In this document: positions 9,921 to 20,144 of the stretch, piece after piece
Numbering within the stretch: position 1 is the stretch's first letter
How the letters are laid out: each line of letters opens with the position of its first letter
DNA from: Eremothecium cymbalariae DBVPG#7215
Lineage: Eukaryota > Ascomycota > Saccharomycetes > Saccharomycetales > Saccharomycetaceae
Assembly: GCF_000235365.1 (NCBI RefSeq)
Contig: NC_016453.1
Location: 558,001-622,000 of the forward strand
Direction of reading: 5' to 3'
DNA length: 64,000 nucleotides
Program-made: the position numbers and the translations under genes
Notes under the pieces: model-generated
Seen by the model: only the letters and a program-made list of their open reading frames with translations
Told to the model about the DNA's origin: nothing
Databases searched by the model: none

Positions 9921-11827
9921 TCAGAAGCCATCCAAGGCCTTCGTTGCCTTGTCCAACCTCTTTAAGCCTTCTGCATATCTATCCGGATCTACAATCATGT
10001 CCGCTGTCAATCTAGATAACGAATCAACCAATCTTTCTAGTGCACGTTTTTCGTCAGTCCTAATGCCCAAATTAGCAAACTCTGAGCCTACAAGGGTACC
10101 TTTTGCAGCGTTCATTAATTGAGTAATTGTTTCGATATCAAAAGATCTAATGTCCTTCCTTTTTTGGTTTTGGAAGCAATCTTTGGTTTGGGTTGGTTGT
10201 GAGAACTAGAGGCAGCTGTGGTATTTAGATTTACATGTGTATTCGCATTAAAGTTCTTTGAACTCCGAGGATTGCTTGAGTCTCCACCTATGGCCTGTTC
10301 ATCATTATATTCATCTATCCATTCGTCTCCATCTTCAACAGAATCGAGACCGCTAATACCTACAGCTTTTTCAGAACTTCTCTGAATAATCGTTGGTGTA
10401 CTGTTCAGGTAATCATCAGGTGTTTTATCCTTGGTTATTGTATTAATACTGCTGTTTCTATTGCTTTCAGGTATAATATGAACAGGTCTACCCAAATATC
10501 CGTGATCATCATGCTCAGGCTCAGTTTGAAGAGTTTCTTCTCCGAGTCCTTTATCTAATGCCTGGTCAGGCGCTGAAAAATAGCTTTCAGATTTCGCGGC
10601 AGTAGATATAGAAGTTTCTCGAGAATGCTCTTTATATCCTGTTATCTCTCCCATTTCTTCCTCTAACTGTCTCTGGATGTTTTCTAATCCTTGTTGGATG
10701 AATATGGTAGATTTTGGCCTATTTCTACTCCGAGCAGGAATTGTAGGCTGGTAATCGGAAGTGACAGAACGATTCGGCAACTGGCCGCTTGCATTCTTAT
10801 CTACTATGTTAGTTTTCAAGGATGTAACTATACTTGAGACAATGGATATTGAGTCCGTGCTTCTGTCGTTAATATCTGATTCGAGCTTTGTGATACGAGC
10901 ATTATCTTCCTTATTCCCATAGTTCAAATGTTGAACATCTCCTTCATCTTCATCTTCATCTTCATCTGCAACCATAATACAGCTTTTATCATGTTCCAAG
11001 GATGATACAATACTTGATTCTTCGTCTGAATCTAAAATTATAGGTCTCGTGGGACTGTTTGGAATATCAATTGGCACTATTTCTTCTTTAATTTTCTTTA
11101 ACCTAGAAGGACTAATACTGCGCTCTTTGCCCAAAATATGCGGTGGGCTAACCTCTGACGGATAATTATAGTTGTTCATATTAAAACCTTGTCCACCGAA
11201 GCCACTCAAAATCCCGCTATCACTGGCCAAATTCTCAGAACCCAACGACGATGTCTTCCTATGATGTAACTGTGGGAACGATATCAGACGCAAAGATTTC
11301 CTTTTCGGACTAGAACTGGTATCAGGAACCCTGTGAGAGGGGAAGTTATGATCCACTTCTAAAGCTGGACTCAGTCCCAACCCAACCGGTCGTTTCATCT
11401 CCTCTTTTGTAGGTAAAGGTGGTAGGCGAGGCTCATACCTACCATCCAGAACAGACCCACTCATTAGATTTACATAAGAAACTGGCTGCGCTTCGTGTAT
11501 ACTAGCTGTATAATCAGATGAAATACTTCCCTTAGTACCTTCATGTCCATGACCTGAAGCAGTACCCTCATTACTTGGCGATAGCGAGTGGCTATTTCCT
11601 TTAGAATCAACTAACTTAACTGTGGGAGGGCGAAAGCTCAAATCAGGAGGAGAGCATACCCCCTTCAGGGATGACTGCAAAGATGAAGGCTTGTCACGGG
11701 ACGATGTTGATGATCTAGGTATAAAGAGGAACTCATCAACACTATTATCATGGAAAGAATCAATCATAGCCGAAAGCCTCTTAGTATTAATACTAACTTC
11801 CCCATCATTATCGCTTTCCCACGACAT
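9921..11827 (-). CDS. NBA1: Nba1, septin/bud-neck-associated Cdc42 antagonist (frame interrupted near C-terminus)
   Basis: Corresponds to YOL070C by position (between SDH5 and NUF2) and by its ends. It is long, Ser/Asn-rich and mostly disordered. It starts with a TKRLSAMIDSF segment and ends with a conserved helical block (SEFANLGI, ERLVDSLSRLTADM, LDKATKALDGF). Nba1 marks old bud necks with Nap1 and Nis1 and blocks Cdc42 re-activation there. The main frame (10115-11827) runs into a stop just before the conserved end. The end (9921 to about 10160) lies in the -1 frame, where KRKDIRSFDIETITQLMNAAKG reads through. One more A in the A6 run at 10160-10165 would restore continuity. Confidence 0.82.
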
Positions 11828-12178
11828 TTTTTGTTAACCTGCCTTTTACCCTACTGTCAGATCAATCACCGTCACTCTAAGAATGCCAACTACTGACTGA
11901 AAACTTTCTCTAATAATATATCAACTCCGTAGACCTGTTTTATTGGTGTCCCGCTTTCCAGAATTACTACTTCGCCCTTTATGGATGTACTTATGTACTG
12001 GATAAACCTGTCTGATATTCTGATACTTCCTGTGCCGTGTTCACGAATGCCGGATACGGTAAAATATAAACACTTTAAACATTGAATTCAAAGAGCTTTA
12101 ACCTAGACAAGAATACTACCACATGTTCCAATATGTAAATATTTATTATATATATCAGTAAGGCTCATGAATCACAAG
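11828..12178. other. intergenic, NBA1 promoter / monooxygenase 3' end
   Basis: 351 bp between two minus-strand genes. AT-rich runs (tatttattatatatat) near the monooxygenase stop look like a 3'-end signal. No specific factor site recognised. Confidence 0.4.
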
Positions 12179-13834
12179 TCAGCTACCTGATTGAGACACT
12201 TTTCTAAAGGTTTCTTCTATCTCCTTTAGTGATCGTTCGATTAACATTTCAAATCCAGTCGGAAGCATGTGATTGGCAATAGAAGGATCGTAAAAAAATT
12301 CGCGACATTCAGCTAGCCATGAACTTTTTGGGACTGATACAGAATTGTAACAATGGAACTTTGAGTTGTTTCCTGTATCTTTCAGTCTTCTGCGTGCCCA
12401 TTCTAGTTGAGCTTCGATGGAGGGTAGTATTTGAGACCATGGGTTTTTTGTTACTTTTGGTAATTTCAGTAGATTATTGTAACGACTCCATATTCCAGCT
12501 AACATCTGGGCAGACAAATGGAAGGACTGGAAAATTGGGGTTTGGGAGTTGAATACGAAGCCAAGCGTTGGATCAGATATGGATACTGTGTGTACATATA
12601 AGCTTGTAACTCTGGATGCACCTGTGCAGGCGAGGTTGAGGGTAGACTTGTCAGAAGTAACGTAGACCTTAATTGCGCTTGCGAGGTTACGGGCGAGAAA
12701 TGGAAGTGAAGGCATGTATCCTGTGGCGAATATGATGTGAGAGATGTTGTCTACAATTGAGCCGTCAGTGAATTGGACGGCGGGGTGTCCTTTAATATTT
12801 AGGAAATTTAAGATTGAACTCTTCAACGTAATGCGATCATTATTTGATAACCACTCATTAAACCATTCGATGGGTTGCTCCGACTCAGAGGTTCCTGGTA
12901 TTTTTGAGATAATGATATTCAGTTTTTGCATAGCGGCTATTTTGGGAAGCACGTCAATACAGCTCATACCTGAACCTACGATTAAGATTTTGTGCGTTTC
13001 ATCTTTTGCTTCAAGTTTGGGTAAGACATTATGGTACCATTGATCGATGTCTCTTGTGTGAACAAGAACTTCGGGGAATGTTACATTAAAGTTGTGTATT
13101 CCAGGATTGTGTTGCGTAAATTTATTCATGTAAAATGGGATATAAGGTACCTGGAAGTAACCGGAACAAATAACAATAGCGTTAAATGTCTCCAAATACC
13201 ATTCTTCTATATTTTTGGCAGCATCCGTTCTTTTTGCTACAACCACCCATTCATTATGCGACATTTTATCAATTAGCTCGATAGAAGTATTCATTCTGTA
13301 ATACTTATAAATGTCATTCTTGCTCACATAATCGTTTATGTTTTCGCGAACCTCCTTCCATGTATACAATACTGGATCCCCGCTCGTCGTACGTCTTCTT
13401 GGAATTGGGTCAAACTCCATAAACCCTTTCGGAACGCTACTCCTGGAGTCAGTATGCAACCCTGTTTTGTTCGAAAAGAAAATACCATCCCTCAGCATTG
13501 TTGTCTTATTTAACTTCAACGGCTGATCATAGCTTGTCGGTAATAATTGGTTAATATCTTTAACATGACCCCTCACATCAACAACTGGAGAACCTTGGTG
13601 GAATATTTGTTCTGCTGATAAATCTCCATCTATTTCCGTCGCTATGGTTCTCAGTCGTCCAAAGATATCAGGGTCATCTAGTCTTGTTCCAGGAATATCG
13701 CTCCATACACCACCTAACGCTGCTCTGCCTTCAAACCCAACTATCTCCCAACTCTGATCCTGGCATCTGGCAAGCGTATCCACGGTAATGATCCCAGCTG
13801 CCCCGCCTCCAATAACCGCAATCTTGTTCAACAT
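12179..13834 (-). CDS. flavin-containing monooxygenase-like protein
   Basis: 551 aa from the ATG at 13834; the frame extends a few codons upstream only through a TTG. Two Rossmann folds are visible. The FAD site is AVIGGGAAG (6-14) plus the LGGVW motif (40-44). The NADPH-type site is ILIVGSGMSCID (about 283-294). The FMO-like segment VICSGYFQVPYIP (222-234) precedes the second site, and FATGYMPSLPF (369-379) marks the C-terminal FAD loop. Together they indicate a class-B flavoprotein monooxygenase. The substrate cannot be told. It is longer than S. cerevisiae Fmo1 (about 430 aa) and has no counterpart between NBA1/MTF2 and NUF2/PRP11 in S. cerevisiae. There is no signal peptide and no obvious membrane anchor. 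Confidence 0.85.
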   Translation of the reverse strand: MLNKIAVIGGGAAGIITVDTLARCQDQSWEIVGFEGRAALGGVWSDIPGTRLDDPDIFGRLRTIATEIDGDLSAEQIFHQGSPVVDVRGHVKDINQLLPTSYDQPLKLNKTTMLRDGIFFSNKTGLHTDSRSSVPKGFMEFDPIPRRRTTSGDPVLYTWKEVRENINDYVSKNDIYKYYRMNTSIELIDKMSHNEWVVVAKRTDAAKNIEEWYLETFNAIVICSGYFQVPYIPFYMNKFTQHNPGIHNFNVTFPEVLVHTRDIDQWYHNVLPKLEAKDETHKILIVGSGMSCIDVLPKIAAMQKLNIIISKIPGTSESEQPIEWFNEWLSNNDRITLKSSILNFLNIKGHPAVQFTDGSIVDNISHIIFATGYMPSLPFLARNLASAIKVYVTSDKSTLNLACTGASRVTSLYVHTVSISDPTLGFVFNSQTPIFQSFHLSAQMLAGIWSRYNNLLKLPKVTKNPWSQILPSIEAQLEWARRRLKDTGNNSKFHCYNSVSVPKSSWLAECREFFYDPSIANHMLPTGFEMLIERSLKEIEETFRKVSQSGS

Positions 13835-14466
13835 TTCGAAGAGGTTCAACTCAAGGTCTTTGAAACATCATCGCGGACTTCTGATGGTACCTTGCTAATC
13901 TCTTGGCTTAATATAAGTCCTGAACTTCGAAGACACCATTGCTAAGCAAGAAATTTTGGCATGCCTCATCTTCCACCTATTCCCGTACCGGAAATACTTG
14001 CGCATACACATATTAACCATGTTATTACCGCTTCTGTTTTACATTCTACTTGTTTCTTGAAACCTTTATCGCATATTGTAAAGCCGGCATCTCTAACTAT
14101 CACCGTAGGCATGCTTATGAAATGAAATGGTATGGTTACTTAGATTACACATGCATTGCAGTAAAATATTCGGATAGAAGGCAACATATTTAAAAACATC
14201 TGTAGTTTCAAGCCAGTCATATAGGAGGCTGTCGGAAACAATTAGGAACAGAAGTTCGACGACTTCATCGGTTAATCAGTCAATCGAGCATCTCAGTGAA
14301 CTTGCCTTCTAGTATTCAAGTCACGTGATTTGATGGGGCGAATTTTAATTTCACCGAAAGTTTTATGTCTTGTTTAATGTTTACCACTGGCGCGTAGAAG
14401 TAATGTTTTCCCATTAAGCACATCGAATGTAGCAGAATATATTAGAGTTTTAGTCGGGGAAGGGTG
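13835..14466. promoter_or_regulatory. divergent promoter, monooxygenase / NUF2
   Basis: 632 bp between divergent genes. A Cbf1-type palindrome TCACGTGA is at 14321-14328, 139 bp before the NUF2 ATG. No coding potential is evident in the rest. Confidence 0.5.
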
Positions 14467-15837
14467 ATGAGTACGGATAACTTTCCCTTGTTGGAATTAG
14501 AAGAGCTTGTAACATGTTTACAGGAATGTGATTTTTCTTTGGCAACTGTGGAGAATGTGGAGAAGCCTTCATCGCAGTTTGTTATTACTTTATATAAACA
14601 GATGATTGATACATTTATGGGTATATCACCGGATTCTTTGCTTAATGATGGTAAAAATTTCAGGGAGCAGGGGGATGAGCAAGATGAGCAAGATTACTAT
14701 GATGGTAGTATGGTTTATATGGATACGTTGAAAGTGCTGGCGTTAAATAAGATATGTTATAAGTTTTTTCAGGATATTGGAGTTTCAGATTTCAACGTTA
14801 TGGATTTGTATAAGCCCGAACCTTTTCGAACAAGGAGGCTACTCTCTGCGGTGGCTAATTATGCTAGGTTTCGTGAAGAGGCTATGCTGGAGTTGGATGG
14901 GGATCAACATCCGGATGGGATACGTTATTTGGAACAGACAGATGGTCTTTTGAAAGAACTTAGGGTGAAATTTGATCAAGCCAATGTTCTGCAATCTCGA
15001 ATTCAAAAGTATAGGGATTTTCAAAGAACTGATAACCTGACGGGTGTTGAGGAAGGAAATAAGGCTTTGGAATCTCAATTAAAGCATCTTAATCAGGTTC
15101 AAGAGTCTTTGACTATTGATTACGAACGATATAAGTCTCAAAAACAAGCATTCCTAACAGACTTAGAAACTTTGGGTTATGAACTAATAGAACTAGAATC
15201 TAAAAGGGATAAATTGCAAAAATATTCGCAGACGGATGTTAAGGAATTGACAAAAAGCGTACAAGAGTCATCTGAGTTATTAGAACAAAAAAAAAGTCAA
15301 CTCACTCAATTAGAGCAGAAACAACGAAGTCTGCATACTTCATTGGAAACCTTCCAAAAATTAACACAGGAGTTATTTGAAGTCCTACAGATTGTATCTA
15401 CAGATTTGCAAGATTCGCATATTAAAGAGAGCAATCTGTTAGATACAAAGCACAAATTGTTACAGAATGATAGCAACTTAAATAACCTATTGTCCAGTGG
15501 AATTATGGCCAAAATATCCCTACTAAAAGAACAATTAGATTCACATAAGCAGAAGCTTGCTGATTTAGAAGGTGCAACTCAAACGAAGGAGGAAGAGAAT
15601 AGTGCCACGCTGAAAAGGCTCCGAAAGCAGCATGCTGAGGAGGTACTCCCAGAGCTGCGGAGTATTGAGCAGCGTTTTAGAACTGAAATAGCAGATACTA
15701 TTACTAATTACGAAACTCAAATGCAAAAACTCAAGGAGGAATTTCAAAAGGAGACAGATACGGTTGAATTAGAGTATTCATTATTAACAAGCCATATCAA
15801 CAAGCATATGGAAACCTTAATGGAAAAGATTAACTAA
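14467..15837 (+). CDS. NUF2: Nuf2, Ndc80-complex kinetochore subunit
   Basis: 456 aa (S. cerevisiae 451 aa, YOL069W). The true start is the ATG at 14467; the preceding in-frame GTG is not used in yeast. The N-terminal calponin-homology domain (about 1-150) contains FPLLELEELVTCLQECDFSLATVENV, TLYKQMIDTFMGIS, LNKICYKFF and RRLLSAVANYARFREE. The remainder is heptad-rich coiled coil ending EYSLLTSHINKHMETLMEKI. Nuf2 dimerises with Ndc80 to bind microtubules at the point-centromere kinetochore. The centromere itself lies about 27 kb to the right. Confidence 0.97.
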   Translation: MSTDNFPLLELEELVTCLQECDFSLATVENVEKPSSQFVITLYKQMIDTFMGISPDSLLNDGKNFREQGDEQDEQDYYDGSMVYMDTLKVLALNKICYKFFQDIGVSDFNVMDLYKPEPFRTRRLLSAVANYARFREEAMLELDGDQHPDGIRYLEQTDGLLKELRVKFDQANVLQSRIQKYRDFQRTDNLTGVEEGNKALESQLKHLNQVQESLTIDYERYKSQKQAFLTDLETLGYELIELESKRDKLQKYSQTDVKELTKSVQESSELLEQKKSQLTQLEQKQRSLHTSLETFQKLTQELFEVLQIVSTDLQDSHIKESNLLDTKHKLLQNDSNLNNLLSSGIMAKISLLKEQLDSHKQKLADLEGATQTKEEENSATLKRLRKQHAEEVLPELRSIEQRFRTEIADTITNYETQMQKLKEEFQKETDTVELEYSLLTSHINKHMETLMEKIN

Positions 15838-15927
15838 TTTATATGCAAACGTAAATAAAAATTATTAATATTAGGTAAATGGTGATTACGAAGCAAAATG
15901 ATGTAACTAAATTGTTGCCCAGAGTGT

Positions 15928-16698
15928 TCATGAAGTTTTGAAGAATATTTGTGCATAAAAAGCTCTATCATCCCTATCCCAAAAGCCGCATCTCGTATTT
16001 AACTCGTCAACTGATTTTTTCAGGCCAGCAGTAGCATTGTTCATGATGATCTCTTTATTGGGCATTTCAATTGCTATATTCTCAAAAGGCTCAAAAGCAA
16101 CCATAAGGTATTTTTTATCATCATTATCTGTCCCAGGTAGTTCTAAACCTGATATTACCCTTAGGAATGGCAACTCATCTTCATCAGTTACGATTACTCC
16201 TTCCACACTATAATCGACACGAATTGCCATACCTATATCATTTGTTTCCAGATGTCTAACTTTTACAATCTGGCATTTCGGAATCACCCCATTCCGCTTA
16301 ATCCTTTGTCTAGCTTCCTCTACCTTCATTCGGAACTCCTTATCTTGCTTGGAAATATTTCCAGCTCCTCCACTTGATGCAGAGCCTCCTCGCCTTAATA
16401 AGTTCAACCCATGCTTCTTACCAGCAAGATGTCTTTCCACACTAGACCACGACATGTGCATTGTATTGCACAATTTGCATACCAATTTGCCTGAATGATT
16501 CTTGTAAATATAAGGGTTCCTTTTCAGCTTAAGTTCATCCTCAGTTACTTCAATTGCATCACCCTGAAAGGTATAAGGAACTTCTTCACCATCTCGTAGC
16601 AGCTCTTCAACCTGTTTTCTTCTGTGTATATTTTGCTGCGATTCTGATGCAATACCACCAGAACCTTTTTTGGAACCTGCCCTATTTTGATAGTCCAT
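15928..16698 (-). CDS. PRP11: Prp11, SF3a subunit (SF3A2 homologue) of U2 snRNP
   Basis: 256 aa from the ATG at 16698, chosen because MDYQNRAGSKKGSGGIASES aligns with the conserved family start; an upstream ATG at 16764 adds 22 residues unlike the family. The matrin-type C2H2 finger is CKLCNTMHMSWSSVERHLAGKKH (Cys74, Cys77, His90, His96). Then come SGLELPGTDND and the AFEPFENIAIEMPN block with the C-terminal FWDRDDRAFYAQIFF. It joins Prp9 and Prp21 in SF3a for branch-site recognition. It corresponds to YDL043C (266 aa). Confidence 0.95.
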   Translation of the reverse strand: MDYQNRAGSKKGSGGIASESQQNIHRRKQVEELLRDGEEVPYTFQGDAIEVTEDELKLKRNPYIYKNHSGKLVCKLCNTMHMSWSSVERHLAGKKHGLNLLRRGGSASSGGAGNISKQDKEFRMKVEEARQRIKRNGVIPKCQIVKVRHLETNDIGMAIRVDYSVEGVIVTDEDELPFLRVISGLELPGTDNDDKKYLMVAFEPFENIAIEMPNKEIIMNNATAGLKKSVDELNTRCGFWDRDDRAFYAQIFFKTS

Positions 16699-17131
16699 AG
16701 CTATGGTGCACTGTGGATACGTGCCAAATCGTACTGACCTCCTGAAGTCCTGGAGTGTTAGCATTCTTCAGCAGACGTACTGCAAATTGTTCTATCAATA
16801 ACTTGAAACACCGGGTAACAGAATAATTCCATTTGAATAATTTCTATCTCAAATCCGTGTATTTAGCTCGGTGTTGGAAATTTTGAAAAAAAAACTTCAA
16901 CAGACATGAAGCTTAAAAATATTTTGTAAAAAATTATTAAAATGTTAATGTTCATAAAGCGCTAGTAGGACTGTTCAATAGCGGACTAAATTATGGTGTA
17001 CATAAGTAAACTTAAAGACACTAACATTGGCAAAATTATCTGCAACATTATCTATAACTAGAAAACCAACTTTAATAGCTGAATATACTCTCTATATTGT
17101 TATGCTAGCAACATGACTGAAATAATAAATG
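16699..17131. other. intergenic, PRP11 promoter / SIR2 3' end
   Basis: 433 bp, AT-rich, between two minus-strand genes. An A9 run lies near 16887-16895. No recognisable site. Confidence 0.4.
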
Positions 17132-18814
17132 TTACTGTTGCTCGGCGGCTACTTTTTGACTTTCTTTTATAGGGTCATAAATATAATAAACACCTCTTTC
17201 TCGTTCATCAAACAAGAATTTGGTTTTTTTTAGCTCTTGCCACTTTTCATGGGGTATATCCCAGTCACATTTTTGAGCTATTAGAGCTGCAACGTCATCA
17301 CATAAGCCCAACAAGGTCAAGTCAAATTCGGCGTGTTTTACGGGGTCTCTATTGATCAAAACCTGGGGGACATGTGCTGGCACCATATTGACAATTTCTG
17401 AAACAGGAGCAACTTTTAAACTGGTACCTATGCATATTAACAAGTCACATTGTAAAACATCCTGACGAATATTCGTGTGGAATTCGGAGGGCAAGGCTTC
17501 TCCAAAAAAGGTTATATCCGGCTTTATCACTCCAAAAGACCTGCTCATATGAAATAAAGAATTTGAACTCTGTGACTGAGGTTCTTCTCCACGAGATGCT
17601 TGTTCATCTGTCACTGTTGGATACTGTTCCTGCCTTTTGGGATAACAATAAGCACACAATGGGATTTCTCTATCTTTTATTTGTTGAAAGATACGTTCTC
17701 CTGGCATTTTCAGATGACATGTGACACATGATGCAGTAGCAAACGAACCATGGCATTGTACGATCTTTTCCTTTTGGATGCCGGCATATGACTCTAGGTT
17801 GTCAATATTTTGTGTATAATTTCGCAACAACCTGTCCTCATCTTGAATCATCCGAATAAAACTGTGCAGAGGGGAGTACTTGTGTTCAGGTGGTAAGATC
17901 TTCTCTGCTATTGTGTAAAATACTGATGGATTTTCCATAAAAATATCTAAATTGAACACATCTTGTGGATCATCTAACCCTAGGTTTGTCACTTGGGAGT
18001 AAAAACCTTTTGAAGATCTAAAGTCAGGAATGCCCAATGACGTCGAGATACCTGCACCTGTTAACACTAATATTTTCTTTGCAGTCTTCAACTTTGCTAC
18101 GAAATGATCCAAAGTGAAAAAGTTGGCCAATCTGATACGTGTGCTAAGCACTTTGTTCATCGCCTTTTGCAAGTCTTTAATCAACCGAACAGCATGTTTC
18201 TTCTCTAATGGATCGTCGTAAGACTCTCCAGCCGTACTATTTGTATTCGACAACTGCGGGGGAGAAACCTTCTCCGCCATAGGATTCGCACCTAACGGCG
18301 ATACCGATCCCATCGCAACATTGTTCACAACCGCTTTCTGCACTGCAGCCAAAAGTTCTCTATCTTTAAGTTGAAATCCTAGAAGCTTAATCAAATGGAA
18401 CACATATAAAGAATTTAAATCCTCGGGCAAATATGAATCAAGAAATTGTGCTGACCCATGATATTTCAAAAAATATCGCGCATTCAGAGAATCCTCCTTG
18501 GTAATGGGCGGGAAAACATATTTCCCTGTGTCAGAATCCTTGGTCAAAATAATTGGTTTGTCCGGCTTCTTAGGAATATACTCATTTGTAACCTCCTGAT
18601 TCCCATTTCTTTTTGCATAGTTATCAACAACTTCATCTAACTCATCTGCTTTAGTAACTTCTAAGAGTCCTGTATTATCATTCACATTCTCATCATTATT
18701 ACTGCTGTTACCATCATCTAATTCCAGTCTAGGCTTTTTCGAAACTTCAACCTCTCGACAGGCCTCAAGAGCCCTATTACTACCATCTACTATCCCTATA
18801 GTCTGTGATGTCAT
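17132..18814 (-). CDS. SIR2: Sir2/Hst1, NAD+-dependent histone deacetylase (unduplicated form)
   Basis: 560 aa from the ATG at 18814 (a GTG precedes it). The N-terminal half is acidic then helical (about 110-165: RYFLKYHGSAQFLDSYLPEDLNS), the region that contacts silencing partners. The sirtuin core has GAGISTSLGIPDFRS (253-267), TQNIDN (334-339), catalytic His355 in QCHGS, zinc cysteines 363/366 and 387/390, and ICIGTSLKVAPV. In S. cerevisiae SIR2 (YDL042C) and HST1 (YOL068C) are duplicates. Here one gene sits at the fused locus between PRP11 and RTG1. In K. lactis the single Sir2 carries out both Sir-type silencing and Sum1-linked repression, so this gene probably does too. Confidence 0.96.
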   Translation of the reverse strand: MTSQTIGIVDGSNRALEACREVEVSKKPRLELDDGNSSNNDENVNDNTGLLEVTKADELDEVVDNYAKRNGNQEVTNEYIPKKPDKPIILTKDSDTGKYVFPPITKEDSLNARYFLKYHGSAQFLDSYLPEDLNSLYVFHLIKLLGFQLKDRELLAAVQKAVVNNVAMGSVSPLGANPMAEKVSPPQLSNTNSTAGESYDDPLEKKHAVRLIKDLQKAMNKVLSTRIRLANFFTLDHFVAKLKTAKKILVLTGAGISTSLGIPDFRSSKGFYSQVTNLGLDDPQDVFNLDIFMENPSVFYTIAEKILPPEHKYSPLHSFIRMIQDEDRLLRNYTQNIDNLESYAGIQKEKIVQCHGSFATASCVTCHLKMPGERIFQQIKDREIPLCAYCYPKRQEQYPTVTDEQASRGEEPQSQSSNSLFHMSRSFGVIKPDITFFGEALPSEFHTNIRQDVLQCDLLICIGTSLKVAPVSEIVNMVPAHVPQVLINRDPVKHAEFDLTLLGLCDDVAALIAQKCDWDIPHEKWQELKKTKFLFDERERGVYYIYDPIKESQKVAAEQQ

Positions 18815-19362
18815 CACCTAATCAGTATATGTTATATAATACTGTGTGCCCGTCTGCGTCTGTCTATCCGTTGCTCTCTACACTATATATTTATGTATAT
18901 TCTTGTAACCAAACAGACCCATGGTGCTTTTCACTAAAAATAATGATCTTTTGACTGAGCTGGATTGACTGCTTTTGGAAGGCTGAATTCCACAACGTTT
19001 GTAATGACATCAGGTCATTACATAAACCATCATTATCACACAAGAATCAAGAGTTTTGAGTACTCATTCAGGCTATGTCCTGAGTAGATGCTGGACGCAT
19101 ATTTAGGTAATAATAAATAATATATATGTAGATATAATGGTGTCTTTAATTTGGATACGACTTGTGTGTCTTTGTGAAGCATGAGTATGGTCTTTCTGCA
19201 GATGCGAGGGAGAGAGCAGAGAGTGACATACACAGTGTTCATATGTGTTGAGAGGATAAGCTTGTATTTTCTGGGAGACCAGCTTCCATTTATTGAAGGA
19301 GTTAGGGAAGAAGGGAGAGAAAGAGAAAGAGAGTTTGTGTGTATGTTCAGGAGATTTGAAAA
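18815..19362. promoter_or_regulatory. SIR2 promoter / RTG1 3' region
   Basis: 548 bp. A perfect inverted repeat with 8-bp arms, GTAATGAC (19001-19008) and GTCATTAC (19014-19021) around a 5-bp spacer, lies about 190 bp upstream of the SIR2 ATG and could bind a dimeric regulator. A purine tract of GAGA/GAAAGA (about 19308-19334) lies beside the RTG1 stop. Confidence 0.45.
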
Positions 19363-19941
19363 TTAGCCTATGTCTCCGTATTCGGAGTATCCACCGTATT
19401 CAAAGTTGTTGTTTCTTTCATGCTGCTTATCATTGCTAGTTCCTGTGCTGGAAGTCGAACCATAATACTCTTCTAGTATACCTGCCAGAGGCCCTACGCC
19501 TATCTTCGCCAAGGCTATTTCTGCGCTTGTGTTTTCTAAATTGACGTCGTTGACAATGCTACCTGTTTGTTTGCTCAAGTCCTTCACCTTTAAGATAAGT
19601 TCAACTTCCTCTCGGTTCCTCAAGTCGACCTGATTCTGTAGATACGTAACATATTCTACAGCTTGCGTTAAAATCTGGCCTTTGTTAGGCTTTCCGTCCC
19701 TGGTACCGGTTCCTTTGTTTTTACCGATATTTGTACCTCCAGTACCAGTTGGTGTACCGTCTTCAGATTCTAGATCTTTCTTCTTTTGATAGTACTCTTG
19801 GAAAAACTCCTCTGGGATCATGCTTAGCAGCTCCTGGATCCTATCATTAATATTGTCACGCCTTTTCCTCTCTGAGCGTTCGGACGTAGCCGTACCATTG
19901 GATATTATAGAGCTTGGTAATGATCCTGGAAACGAAGTCAT
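19363..19941 (-). CDS. RTG1: Rtg1, bHLH retrograde-signalling transcription factor
   Basis: 192 aa from the ATG at 19941. The basic region and helix 1, ERKRRDNINDRIQELLSMIP (about 24-43), is followed by a loop widened with Thr/Gly-rich sequence. Helix 2 is KPNKGQILTQAVEYVTYLQNQVD, and NDVNLENTSAEIALAKIGVGPLA and the C-terminal EYGGYSEYGD are characteristic of Rtg1 (177 aa, YOL067C). It heterodimerises with Rtg3 and activates genes such as CIT2 and DLD3 when mitochondria fail. Confidence 0.96.
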   Translation of the reverse strand: MTSFPGSLPSSIISNGTATSERSERKRRDNINDRIQELLSMIPEEFFQEYYQKKKDLESEDGTPTGTGGTNIGKNKGTGTRDGKPNKGQILTQAVEYVTYLQNQVDLRNREEVELILKVKDLSKQTGSIVNDVNLENTSAEIALAKIGVGPLAGILEEYYGSTSSTGTSNDKQHERNNNFEYGGYSEYGDIG

Positions 19942-20135
19942 CACGCAAAATGCTAGCGCTTTTACTCTATTAGTGCTTGATAATTGGATTCTTGAGTCTT
20001 ACAAATTGGTTTATATATGTTTTTGAAGATGCAGTTTTTTTTCTTGTTCCAAAGGAGCTGGCAGCCAGTTAAACAATCATTTTACGTTAGCGAACTTTTA
20101 ATAAAGTTAAAACCTCAAAATAAAAGGAGTTTCTC

Positions 20136-20144
20136 GGTGGCAAA
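20136..20144 (+). promoter_or_regulatory. PACE element (Rpn4 site) of RPT2
   Basis: Exact GGTGGCAAA, the proteasome-associated control element bound by Rpn4, 113 bp upstream of the RPT2 ATG and on the coding strand. It is in the divergent RTG1/RPT2 interval (19942-20257), which holds no other site I recognise. Confidence 0.85.

Noticed and set aside
14321..14328. TCACGTGA at 14321 as a centromere CDEI
   Set aside because: No CDEIII with CCG core at a suitable distance and the interval is not AT-rich enough; an ordinary Cbf1-type promoter site.
16699..16764. Upstream ATG for PRP11 at 16764
   Set aside because: The added 22 residues do not match the family, and the ATG at 16698 aligns with the conserved start.
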